The notes under the pieces are model-generated. The model saw only the letters and a list, made by a program, of their open reading frames with translations, was not told where the DNA came from and searched no databases. Positions 7,408 through 15,199 of a stretch of DNA of 44,279 nt are shown piece after piece. A program made the position numbers and the translations under genes. Source of the stretch: a cf. Phormidesmis sp. LEGE 11477 (GTDB taxonomy: Bacteria > Cyanobacteriota > Cyanobacteriia > Phormidesmidales > Phormidesmidaceae); the NCBI RefSeq assembly GCF_015207105.1, contig NZ_JADEXO010000045.1:1-44279 (forward strand), given 5' to 3'. Each line of letters opens with the position of its first letter. The first letter of the stretch is position 1.

Positions 7408-10056
7408 CTATCGGTGGCTTTTCTCTAATGTTCCGCGAGTAACGCCCAGTTGACTAGAAAGATTAAGCGATCGCCACAAATCGCCGCCGTCCATGTCTCC
7501 ATCGACTAACTTTTGGTAGGCAGACAGTGTTTGGGTAACTTGCTCAGGGGTTTCGTTCAAAAACTCAATCCGAAAGTAGCGTGCGCCTTTTTCAATGAGT
7601 CTACTAGCGAATTCTGCGCCAGTTTGGGCTTTACCGTTAAAGAGCGTATTGCGACAGCCAGCATCGGCTGACAGAATATGTTCTGCGCCAGTGCGATCGC
7701 GCAGCTTCACGTCATGCTTTTCACAAGGTCGACCGCAGTTGGTAAAATCTGTTCCTTCGGATAAAAAGGCACAGTAGACGCAGTGCGCCATATGAAACAT
7801 CGGCATATGCTGATGCAGGGTAATATCAAACCACTGAGCGGGCGCTGTTTCTAGCAAATCTTCTAACTGTTGTACATTAAGATCATAAGAAGCACAGAGC
7901 CTTTCTAAGTTAAATTCTCTTTTGAAGTAATCGGCGGTGACGGGGTTGGCAATGTTTAAGGAAAAATCAGCAATGATGCGATCGCCGCTAAAGTAGTCAA
8001 GCTGATCGTAATTGCGAACAAGATAGCCATCTGCCTTGGCCTGGCGAACCTGATCGAGGATGTAACGCTCGCTAGGCTTGCTGATCCGAGGCGGCGCAAT
8101 AAATAGCTCGGCAGTACCTGTTCTAGTCAAGGCTACGGCTTCTCGGTAGCGAACGGGATTCTCAAATTCGCAGTAGATGGTGGGGGCATGGGTAGCGATC
8201 GCAGCTTCAAGCTGGGGCAAAGTGCGAACCAGCGGAATTAGCTGAACGGCTGATGTTTGTTCCAACTGGCTGGTGGGGTTATCTGGCAGCAGGTCGCGGT
8301 AGGAAGCATGCGGGTTCAATGTCCAAAGTTTTGGCTGTTGCCTTTGTTCTATCAGCTGAGCGACGAGATCTCTGCGTAGCTGATTGAGCATGCTTACAGG
8401 CATCATAACGTTACCCGCAAGATTATTTTGAAGACCAGCAAGCTCGAAAGGGGTATTGCCCAGTCTAGAAAACTGTTGGATAAGTCGCTCTGTCGTCAGC
8501 GGCTTGCTGTGAGCGGTGACTAAGGTAATATCTGTGGTGACTGTGGCAATATGTCCGCTGTCGTCATGTGCGATCGCCTTTAGCATCTCGCCTGCTTTGC
8601 CGACGACTTCGATCGATACGGGTCGCTTGAACTGGGGCCGATCGCCGCTGTAGGTTTTGCGGATGGCTTTGTCGAGTTCAGGGTCGCTGGTTTTCCAAAT
8701 GCGATCGCCTATCCTCACCCGTTCAAAATCGAGCGAATTGCGCCCAAAACTCAAGAACGTCTCTTTGCCCCTAGTCTCAACGCCATACAGCCGCCCGCCC
8801 TGTTCGTTGTCAGGCTGGCCGCTATCTACTACAACGCCATCTCCTGGCTTAGCGGCAATCAACGATTCAACAACAATTCTGTTCTCTCTTTTCCCTTTGA
8901 TAATTCGTTCAACCCTGCCGATCAACGCACCACGCTTTTTACCGAATCGGCCATGGACTAGCTTTTGATTATCAATTCCTTGAAACCACCCTGTAGAGAG
9001 CCCTCTAGAAAAAGCCATTTCTAACGAATAGCGTTCATCAGCGCTGGGGTGGTAGGACGTTTTTAGTCGTCCAAACTTAAGATCTATTTGGTGCTCGCTC
9101 TGGTGCGCGGGCTGCTCTGATATCTGTTCATCTACCCGGTCACCAATCTGTTCAATCACCTGGTCTAGAACTCGACGATAGACACGAGTGACATTGGCGA
9201 CATACTCAGGCGTTTTCAAACGGCCTTCTATCTTGAGGCTAGCCACGCCAGATTTAATTAAATCAGGGACAACAGAAAGTCCAGAGAGATCCTGCGGGCT
9301 CAAAAGGTAAGCGCGATTCTCTCCTGGGAAAGCGCCGCCAGCACTCAAGTCCACATCTTCCCCATCTGCGATCAGCTCATAAGTCATCCGACAAGCCTGA
9401 GCGCACTCTCCCCGATTTGCCGATCGCCCGCCCAAAGACTCACTGGTCAAACACTGCCCCGAATAGGCTACGCATAGCGCCCCATGTACAAACGTCTCTA
9501 GCGGCATCGCCATATTCTCTTTCTTTAGCTGCCGCTGGATTCGATTAATCTCTTTTATCGAACATTCACGCGCTAATACGACAAGCTGGGTCCCCACCCG
9601 CTGAGCAAACTTCACCCCCGCAGCAGAAGTCACCGTCATTTGAGTAGACGCATGGATCGGAAAATCTGGCGAAAGATGGCGGATTAGCCGACAGATACCC
9701 ACATCTTGAACAATGGCAGCATCCACGCCGGCTGTAATGATCGTTCGTAGGTAGTGTGCAGCCGCCTTCAGCTCCTTTGGAAAGATCAGCGTGTTTAGCG
9801 TAACGTAGCCTCTGACGCCTCGCGCGCGTAGAAAAGCCATCAGCTCAGGCAAATCCGCAGCCGTAAAGTTATGCGCTCGCATTCGGGCATTAAACCGATC
9901 GAGACCAAAGTAGATGGCATCGGCCCCATTTTCTACCGCAGCTTTCACACAGTCCCAGTCGCCTGCTGGCGCTAGCAGTTCTGGCTTATGCTCTGGCCTG
10001 TGCAAACCAAAAACGGACTCCGATCTCTTGTGTGGCAAGTGGCTAGAGACAACCAT
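7408..10056 (-). CDS. Large U32 family protein (RlhA/collagenase-like)
   Basis: From the ATG at 10056 the product is 882 aa. The in-frame ATG at 10146 would add a hydrophobic 30-residue leader unlike the family, whose members start shortly before PELLAPAGDWDCVKAA. The N-terminal U32 barrel is clear: LLAPAG, ADAIYFGLDRFNAR, the FVHGALCVAYSGQC signature, and NRGECAQACR. A mid-region of lower conservation (DUF3656-like) follows. A C-terminal cysteine set (HCVYCAF, NCGRPCEKH, AGCRNTLF) may help bind an iron-sulfur cluster. U32 proteins include tRNA/rRNA hydroxylases such as TrhP and RlhA; proteolytic activity is historical. An RNA-hydroxylation role is likely but not proven for this subfamily. 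Confidence 0.85.
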   Translation of the reverse strand: MVVSSHLPHKRSESVFGLHRPEHKPELLAPAGDWDCVKAAVENGADAIYFGLDRFNARMRAHNFTAADLPELMAFLRARGVRGYVTLNTLIFPKELKAAAHYLRTIITAGVDAAIVQDVGICRLIRHLSPDFPIHASTQMTVTSAAGVKFAQRVGTQLVVLARECSIKEINRIQRQLKKENMAMPLETFVHGALCVAYSGQCLTSESLGGRSANRGECAQACRMTYELIADGEDVDLSAGGAFPGENRAYLLSPQDLSGLSVVPDLIKSGVASLKIEGRLKTPEYVANVTRVYRRVLDQVIEQIGDRVDEQISEQPAHQSEHQIDLKFGRLKTSYHPSADERYSLEMAFSRGLSTGWFQGIDNQKLVHGRFGKKRGALIGRVERIIKGKRENRIVVESLIAAKPGDGVVVDSGQPDNEQGGRLYGVETRGKETFLSFGRNSLDFERVRIGDRIWKTSDPELDKAIRKTYSGDRPQFKRPVSIEVVGKAGEMLKAIAHDDSGHIATVTTDITLVTAHSKPLTTERLIQQFSRLGNTPFELAGLQNNLAGNVMMPVSMLNQLRRDLVAQLIEQRQQPKLWTLNPHASYRDLLPDNPTSQLEQTSAVQLIPLVRTLPQLEAAIATHAPTIYCEFENPVRYREAVALTRTGTAELFIAPPRISKPSERYILDQVRQAKADGYLVRNYDQLDYFSGDRIIADFSLNIANPVTADYFKREFNLERLCASYDLNVQQLEDLLETAPAQWFDITLHQHMPMFHMAHCVYCAFLSEGTDFTNCGRPCEKHDVKLRDRTGAEHILSADAGCRNTLFNGKAQTGAEFASRLIEKGARYFRIEFLNETPEQVTQTLSAYQKLVDGDMDGGDLWRSLNLSSQLGVTRGTLEKSHR

Positions 10057-10272
10057 AGTGAGAAGTGGGCAAAAAGAAAATAAGGACGTCAGCGCGCAAA
10101 TAAACGCTGCCGAAGTTAACGAGTATGAATGGATAAGAATGAGCACAAGAAACGCTCAGACATCTCCAAAGTGTATATCAAACGCTTGAGTCAATGACCG
10201 TTGCTCCCTAGAATTAGATTTGTATCAAAGAATGCGAAAGACTGTCACAAAGATCCAAAAATAGGAGGAAAT

Positions 10273-11226
10273 ATGGCTGAACGTCCAATCATCGTTGGCA
10301 TTGTGGGCGATAGCGCCGCAGGCAAAACCACCCTGACCCGTGGCATCGCGCAGGTGCTAGGTGAAGAAAACGTTGTAGCCATCTGCACCGACGACTATCA
10401 TCGCTACGATCGCAAACAGCGAGCAGAGATGGGCATTTCGGCGCTGCACCCAGACTGTAACTATCTAGATATCATCGAGCAGCACCTGCAAGATCTGCGT
10501 AATGGCAAGGCTATCCTCAAGCCGATATACAACCACACGACAGGTGAGTTTGATCCGCCCGAATACATTGAGCCTAAAAAGTTTGTCATTGTAGAAGGGC
10601 TGCTGGGCTATTCGACTAAGGTCGCTCGCGATGCCTATGACGTAAAGGTATATCTAGCGCCGCCTGAAGATTTGCGCGCCAGGTGGAAAATCAAGCGAGA
10701 CACCCGCAAGCGCGGCTACACAGATGAGCAAGTCCTCGAAGCCTTACGCAAGCGCGAGCCGGATTCGGAAGCCTTTATCCGTCCGCAAAGGCAGTGGTCT
10801 GATGTGATTGTGTCCTTTATTCCGCCCGACAGTGAAGATGAAAAGGGCAATGACCTATTACTAAATGTCAAACTGGTGCTGCGTCCAACGTTGCCTCACC
10901 CAGATTTTACACACATCCTAGACGACAAAGGCAATGATCTAGGCGATGCCATCCGGTTGCTACTCGATCGCGATATGGGTAAGCCAGTCGATGTGCTGTC
11001 TGTAGATGGTCACGCCAACGAAGCTCAGGTGCAGCAGCTAGAGCGCATCTTGTGTAGCGAGGTGCCTTATCTCGGCCAGTTCTGTAGCCTAGAAGGCAAT
11101 CAGGATGTAGGTAAGGTAGTAGGAACGACAGGTGAGTCGCTGCAAAGCTATCCGCTAGCTCTGACGCAGCTATTGATCACTTATCATATGTTGAAAGCTG
11201 TAGAGCGAACTCAAGGTAGAAAGTGA
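10273..11226 (+). CDS. prk: Phosphoribulokinase
   Basis: Calvin-cycle enzyme phosphorylating ribulose 5-phosphate to ribulose 1,5-bisphosphate with ATP. The ATG at 10273 is preceded by a perfect AGGAGG at 10263-10268; the frame extends 24 codons further upstream, but that region is not family-like. The 317-aa product begins MAERPIIVGIVGDSAAGKTT, with P-loop GDSAAGKT, and contains CTDDYHRYDRKQR, the catalytic-base Asp region, and VEGLLGY. The redox-regulated cysteine pair expected in cyanobacterial PRK is only partly visible: CTDDYH supplies one, and the N-terminal P-loop cysteine seen in plants is Ser here (GDSAAGKT). It stands alone upstream of a Uma2-family gene. Confidence 0.96.
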   Translation: MAERPIIVGIVGDSAAGKTTLTRGIAQVLGEENVVAICTDDYHRYDRKQRAEMGISALHPDCNYLDIIEQHLQDLRNGKAILKPIYNHTTGEFDPPEYIEPKKFVIVEGLLGYSTKVARDAYDVKVYLAPPEDLRARWKIKRDTRKRGYTDEQVLEALRKREPDSEAFIRPQRQWSDVIVSFIPPDSEDEKGNDLLLNVKLVLRPTLPHPDFTHILDDKGNDLGDAIRLLLDRDMGKPVDVLSVDGHANEAQVQQLERILCSEVPYLGQFCSLEGNQDVGKVVGTTGESLQSYPLALTQLLITYHMLKAVERTQGRK

Positions 11227-11260
11227 ACGGCCCAATTCACCTAAGGGAAAGTGATACATC

Positions 11261-11875
11261 ATGGTTCAGTCGCTTACTCAGCGCCCGATCAGTTTTGAGG
11301 CTTTTCTAGATTGGTATCCGAGCGATGGCCGTCGGTATGAATTGATTGAGGGGGGCATTGTTGAGGTGTTACCAACTGGCCCCCGCGAAGATATTGGCGG
11401 ATTCTTGAGCGCTGAGCTCAACTTTGAAATTCGTCGTAGCCAAAAACCCTATTCCATTCCCCGTAACTGCTTAATTCGGCCACAGGTAGATAACTCTGGC
11501 TATATACCAGATGTTGTTGTGCTAGATCGTGAGCGATTACCACAAGAATTGTTGTGGCCCACTGCCTCGGTAATACAGCATGGCACTACTGTGCCTTTGG
11601 TGATTGAGGTAGTCAGCACAAACTGGCGAGATGATTATGGTCACAAGTTTGTGGAATATGAGGCGATGGGCATTCAGGAGTATTGGATAGTGGACTTTCG
11701 GGCGCTAGGAGCGGTGCGCCACATCGGTAAGCCCAAGCAGCCGACGATTACGATCTGTCAGATCGATGAAGGAGAGTATCAAATTCAAAGGTTTACTGCT
11801 GGTGAGAAGCTAGTTTCTAGGATGTTTCCTCAGCTTGATTTAACGGCAGATGCAGTGTTTGCAGCCGCAGGGTAA
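11261..11875 (+). CDS. Uma2 family endonuclease-like protein (DUF820)
   Basis: A 204-aa protein of the PD-(D/E)XK-fold DUF820 family that is greatly expanded in cyanobacteria. The N-terminus has the typical FEAFLDWYPSDGRRYELIEG opening, in which the Glu after YELI is conserved. The nuclease-like core reads GYIPDVVVLDRE, then PLVIEVVSTNWRDDY and KFVEYEAMGIQEYWIVD, supplying the Asp and Glu but with the Lys replaced or shifted, as is common in this family. Biological function is unknown. It starts 34 bp after prk and may be co-transcribed. A second family member lies at 43104-43931. Confidence 0.85.
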   Translation: MVQSLTQRPISFEAFLDWYPSDGRRYELIEGGIVEVLPTGPREDIGGFLSAELNFEIRRSQKPYSIPRNCLIRPQVDNSGYIPDVVVLDRERLPQELLWPTASVIQHGTTVPLVIEVVSTNWRDDYGHKFVEYEAMGIQEYWIVDFRALGAVRHIGKPKQPTITICQIDEGEYQIQRFTAGEKLVSRMFPQLDLTADAVFAAAG

Positions 11876-11954
11876 TCTTCACAGCCAAACGATGTGAATC
11901 TCTGAAGGAATCGAAACTCACCTATGAAAAACGCGATGATTTTATCGCCGACAA

Positions 11955-12059
11955 TATAGCGTGTACCTGATGCATTAGGTACACGCGAGTCACTTGGCCT
12001 GTTGTACTGCAAGGCTTCAACCTGTGATTATGTACTTCAGCCAAGTGAGAAACGCTATA
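11955..12059 (+). repeat. 105-bp structured repeat element, copy 1 (MITE-like)
   Basis: Terminal inverted repeats TATAGCG (11955-11961) and CGCTATA (12053-12059) flank two internal hairpins. Hairpin 1 is GCGTGTACCT (11959-11968), loop GATGCATT (11969-11976), then AGGTACACGC (11977-11986): ten perfect pairs. Hairpin 2 pairs TCACTTGGC (11990-11998) with GCCAAGTGA (12040-12048). A second copy of exactly the same length lies at 27693-27797, with the same loop and hairpin-2 sequence but a different hairpin-1 stem. It occupies the gap between the Uma2 gene and the phosphodiesterase gene. The flanking TA at each end would fit TA target-site duplication, but this is not proven. The rest of the 11876-12201 gap shows nothing else. 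Confidence 0.75.
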
Positions 12060-12201
12060 GATTCCTTGAGTCTGGCGAATTCTCGTGTAAATAGTCAGTC
12101 ATCTAAGCGATTTCGCATCTGCGATCGGTAGCCGAAAGCTGTTCTGAGCCAACGCGGCTCAGAACAATCAACTCACAGGTGAGCTGATACGCCTGAATCT
12201 A

Positions 12202-12816
12202 CTAGGGTGTGGCTCTTTCTTTCAGCTTCACCTCGTTTTTGCCATTGTCCGGCTTTAAAAAAGGATAAGGCCCATCGTACTGGTCAATGTACTGCGTGTG
12301 TGAGACTAAATCACTTTCTTCACTCCACAGGTGTAGTTGGTAGGCGGGAGGCTCCATGGTAAAAGTGGCCGCTTCGGCGTCGCTGGTTAGATCTAGAGAG
12401 ACTTGGTGAACAGGGCTAGGAACGGTGTAGGCGAGCGTGCCTGCCCACAGCTTTTGAATAGGGCGGTGAATATGACCACAGCCAATGCGCCGAATGCAGC
12501 GGTATCTTTTGACGATACGTTCTAAATCCTTCAGCCCAGTTAGTCCATAGCCATCCATCAGGTCAATCCCTGTTGGGAATGGCGGATGGTGCATAAATGA
12601 AATTGTGGGTCGATCTGGCTGCTGACTAAGCTGTTGTTCTAGCCAACTCAATCTTTCTGTATCTAGCTCGCCATGACCTTTACCCGGTACGTTGGTATCT
12701 AGCATAATCAGCCGGATTGGATAGTCTTCTACGGTATATGGCGTGGTGGATACAACGCCATAAGCTAATTCACCAGGCACCATCACATGCAGATCGGAGA
12801 TATGAGCAAGTAACAT
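12202..12816 (-). CDS. Internally deleted metallophosphoesterase (GpdQ/CpdA-like phosphodiesterase)
   Basis: The 204-aa frame starts exactly like class III cyclic-nucleotide/glycerophosphodiester phosphodiesterases, MLLAHISDLHVMVPGELAYG, with metal ligands D8 and H10. It then jumps within about ten residues (TTPYTVEDYP) to what is normally about residue 95 of the family. The following region is well conserved: LIMLDTNVPGKGHGELD, MHHPPFPTGI, GCGHIHRP, and the C-terminal QLHLWSEE and GPYPFLKP. The missing stretch should carry the GDLVD and GNHD metal/phosphate motifs, so a working binuclear site is unlikely. There is no frameshift; the lesion is an in-frame deletion of roughly 70-75 codons. It lies 35 bp downstream of the carotenoid-isomerase-like gene, probably in the same operon. 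Confidence 0.75.
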   Translation of the reverse strand: MLLAHISDLHVMVPGELAYGVVSTTPYTVEDYPIRLIMLDTNVPGKGHGELDTERLSWLEQQLSQQPDRPTISFMHHPPFPTGIDLMDGYGLTGLKDLERIVKRYRCIRRIGCGHIHRPIQKLWAGTLAYTVPSPVHQVSLDLTSDAEAATFTMEPPAYQLHLWSEESDLVSHTQYIDQYDGPYPFLKPDNGKNEVKLKERATP

Positions 12817-12851
12817 CCTAGGTCCTTCAAATTGGGTGAAGTTGCCCTCTG

Positions 12852-14552
12852 TCAGTTTAACTGGTCGAGGAGAGCGGTAGATTCTTTTGGCGTGACTAGG
12901 CTGTTGGCACAGAGGATACCAGAGGCCGCGACTGCTGGGACGCCAATGCCTGGTAGGGTGCTATCGCCGACTAGATGAAGTCCTTTGATCGGTGTTTTAC
13001 CGTTAGGGAATCGGCCTGATTTGGCGGAGATAGCTGGGCCATAGGTGCCTTTGTAGCGACGGAGAAATCGACTGTGGGTCAGTGGCGTGCCGATTAGCTC
13101 TAGTTCGATGCGATCGCGCACATCAGGAATAATTTTCTCTATTGCCTGAAAAAGAGTTTCTGCTTTCTCTCTTTTCTTTTGCTCATAGTGTTCATCTTTC
13201 TGCCAACCGTCGAACGGTTCTAGCGTGTAGGCATGCACGGTGTGATAGCCTGCCGGGGCCTGCTGCGGGTCGAGCACGGTAGGAATAGACACCATACAGG
13301 TGTTACCAGGCGTGGTGATATCTTTCTGGTTGTTATGAACAACAACATGATGGATGGGTACTGACGCTAGCCCATCGGCTCTGATGCCTAGGTGCAAATG
13401 CATGAAGCTGTCTACTGCTGGCGTAGAAAGTGCTGCTTGGCGATCGCTAGCGGCCAATCCTGTTGAATCTAGTCCTGTTGAATCTAGTCCTGTTGAATCT
13501 AGTTCTGTTGGATCTAGTCCTGCTGGATCTAACAAGTGACGATAGGTATCCCAGCGGGTTGCATTGGAAATGACAATAGGTGCATTGATCTGCTCGCCAT
13601 TCTTTAAAACAACGCCCTTTGCTTTTCCTTTTTTTGTGATGATTTTCTGAACGTGAGCGCCCAGCCGCAACTGTCCGCCCCAGCGCTTCAGTCCTCGTAC
13701 TAGCGCCTCTACAATTGCACCGCTGCCGCCAATCGGATAGTCGATCACAGAACTCGCTCGCTCTCCGAACATAAAGGCCATTTCTGGAGCGACAGTATCC
13801 TCGCACTTCATGCCAGAGAGCAGAAAGCACTCTAGATCAAGCAGACGTTTGAGCCAAGGATCGCTCACGTAAGGAGCCATAACTTCGCCCATAGAGCGAT
13901 CGAGGTCTGGCAAGGTAGGCAGCAGGCGCGCGATCGCCCGTCCATACCGCTTTGCCAATAAAGGCACCGTCCACAGGTCGGCCCGTAGAGCTAGCGTTGG
14001 CACCTCTTTTAGCGGGCCATAGATCTTTAGCAGCCTAGCCTCTAGCGCCGCCATCTGAGCCCCTGCCCCAGGACTGAACTGATCGATTGCCTGCTGGTAC
14101 TTTTGGGCATTGCCGTAGACTGGCAGCGTTCCTTCTGGCAAATGGTAGTAGCCAAACGGTTCGTAGGGAATGGTTTCTAAGCTTTCACCTAAAACCGCAA
14201 GCACCTGAGTTAGCGGATTGGCTGAGCCAGCCTCACCTAGGCCACAGTAGAAAGACGGCCCAGAGTCGAACGTGAAAGACTGACCCTGATACTGCCGAGT
14301 AAAGGCGTGCGCTGCGCCGCCAGGCAGCGTATGACTTTCACAGACTACGACTCGTCGTCCATACCGGGCGAGCAGCGCACCAGCCACCAGTCCACCTAAG
14401 CCACTACCGACGACTACAGCATCTACAGTTGTTCTTTCTGCTGTGGTTTTTCTGCTGGCCGTTCTGCTTTGAACCGCTGCATTTTGGGCTGCTGCATCTT
14501 GAAGCATATTTTGAGCCGCTGAATTTTGAGCAGGTCTTTTCGCTACAGGCAT
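12852..14552 (-). CDS. FAD-dependent carotenoid isomerase/phytoene desaturase-like oxidoreductase (CrtISO/RetSat group)
   Basis: A 566-aa flavoprotein. After an Ala/Gln/Asn-rich N-terminal tail (about 1-42, with AQN repeated) comes the dinucleotide-binding motif DAVVVGSGLGGLVAGALLAR and the typical GGAAHAFTRQYQG, then FDSGPSFYCGL. The C-terminus has GLHLVGDSTLPGIGVPAVAASG, the second FAD signature. This pattern matches the CrtISO/CrtH/retinol saturase branch rather than bacterial CrtI. Several paralogs usually exist in cyanobacteria, so the substrate (a carotenoid or other polyene) is uncertain. The region near residues 340-366 is expanded by a 15-bp tandem repeat coding (L/D)-D-S-T-G. Its start overlaps the 3' end of the upstream coiled-coil gene by 10 bp, implying translational coupling. 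Confidence 0.82.
   Translation of the reverse strand: MPVAKRPAQNSAAQNMLQDAAAQNAAVQSRTASRKTTAERTTVDAVVVGSGLGGLVAGALLARYGRRVVVCESHTLPGGAAHAFTRQYQGQSFTFDSGPSFYCGLGEAGSANPLTQVLAVLGESLETIPYEPFGYYHLPEGTLPVYGNAQKYQQAIDQFSPGAGAQMAALEARLLKIYGPLKEVPTLALRADLWTVPLLAKRYGRAIARLLPTLPDLDRSMGEVMAPYVSDPWLKRLLDLECFLLSGMKCEDTVAPEMAFMFGERASSVIDYPIGGSGAIVEALVRGLKRWGGQLRLGAHVQKIITKKGKAKGVVLKNGEQINAPIVISNATRWDTYRHLLDPAGLDPTELDSTGLDSTGLDSTGLAASDRQAALSTPAVDSFMHLHLGIRADGLASVPIHHVVVHNNQKDITTPGNTCMVSIPTVLDPQQAPAGYHTVHAYTLEPFDGWQKDEHYEQKKREKAETLFQAIEKIIPDVRDRIELELIGTPLTHSRFLRRYKGTYGPAISAKSGRFPNGKTPIKGLHLVGDSTLPGIGVPAVAASGILCANSLVTPKESTALLDQLN
13459..13533 (-). repeat. In-frame 15-bp tandem repeat, five units, inside the flavoprotein gene
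   Basis: Five 15-bp units run from 13459 to 13533. Units 1-3 (CCTGTTGAATCTAGT on the plus strand) are identical, and units 4 and 5 carry two or three changes. On the coding strand they encode a repeated five-residue Leu-Asp-Ser-Thr-Gly-like unit. The length is a multiple of three, so copy-number change would preserve the frame. Confidence 0.9.
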
Positions 14553-15049
14553 CGGGTCTGCATCAGCGTTTGTTCAATGTCAGATAGATAGGCTTTGACG
14601 GCGGATTCCTCTGCGGGCGTGATATTGCAGAGCATCTGCGATCGCCAGCTATTCGCCTGTCGTAGCTCTTCTAGTTCTTGCTCGATTTTGGCGCGTTCTT
14701 TTTGCTTCTCATCTGCTAAAAGATTCGGGCTCACCTCAATCTCATGCAGCCGCTGGTTTAGAGCCGACAATTCGCGTTCGGCGAACCCCTCTGCCGCTTC
14801 CTTTTGAGCCTGAACGCCGCCAGCCTTGACAACAGAATATACTTCCATTAGCCGATAATAGGCCGATAGATAGGTTTTGTCCCCTTTAGGCAAGGTCGTG
14901 TTCAAATGGCTACGGAGACCTGCTACTCGTTTTTGCTGCTGCCACCACTTGAGCAGCAGCGGTAGGTTGACGCTATTGATAGTGGCAAAATCGAGTGAGG
15001 TAGAATCGCTAGTAGTAGCGCTTTCTGGAATAGGAAGCTGCGTATGCAT
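14543..15049 (-). CDS. Hypothetical coiled-coil protein
   Basis: A 168-aa protein of unrecognised family. It has a Ser/Thr-rich N-terminal tail (1-25), a WWQQQKRVAGLRSHL segment, and a long charged helix from about residue 75 to 135, rich in Glu, Lys, Gln and Leu (ELSALNQRLHEIE; KERAKIEQELEELRQ) that should form a coiled coil. No signal peptide or membrane segment is visible. The stop overlaps the start of the carotenoid-isomerase-like gene by 10 bp, so the two are likely translated together. A functional link to that flavoprotein is a guess from this coupling. Confidence 0.7.
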   Translation of the reverse strand: MHTQLPIPESATTSDSTSLDFATINSVNLPLLLKWWQQQKRVAGLRSHLNTTLPKGDKTYLSAYYRLMEVYSVVKAGGVQAQKEAAEGFAERELSALNQRLHEIEVSPNLLADEKQKERAKIEQELEELRQANSWRSQMLCNITPAEESAVKAYLSDIEQTLMQTRCL

Positions 15050-15199
15050 TAATGTTGTCTTATATCTATGTCTATCAGTCTGTTATATCTATGCTTATCT
15101 TAACTTAATCCCAAGTCATAGCTAGGTTCAAGTACTCCCTTATAGGCGAAAGAACCTACAATCTTTTCAGTCAATCTTTTCAGTCGTCAACTTATATTT

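Noticed and set aside
10056-10146. Signal peptide on the U32 protein from the upstream start
   Set aside because: The hydrophobic leader is not expected in cytosolic U32 proteins, and the family begins shortly after the internal ATG at 10056.
11955-12059. Cloverleaf-like fold (terminal stem plus two hairpins) as a tRNA
   Set aside because: There is no T-loop, CCA end or anticodon arm of correct size, and hairpin 1 has an 8-nt loop on a 10-bp stem. The duplicate at 27693-27797 shows it is a repeat element.
13354-13539. Plus-strand open frame over the flavoprotein repeat
   Set aside because: It is an antisense frame created by the repeat, with no ribosome site or family similarity.
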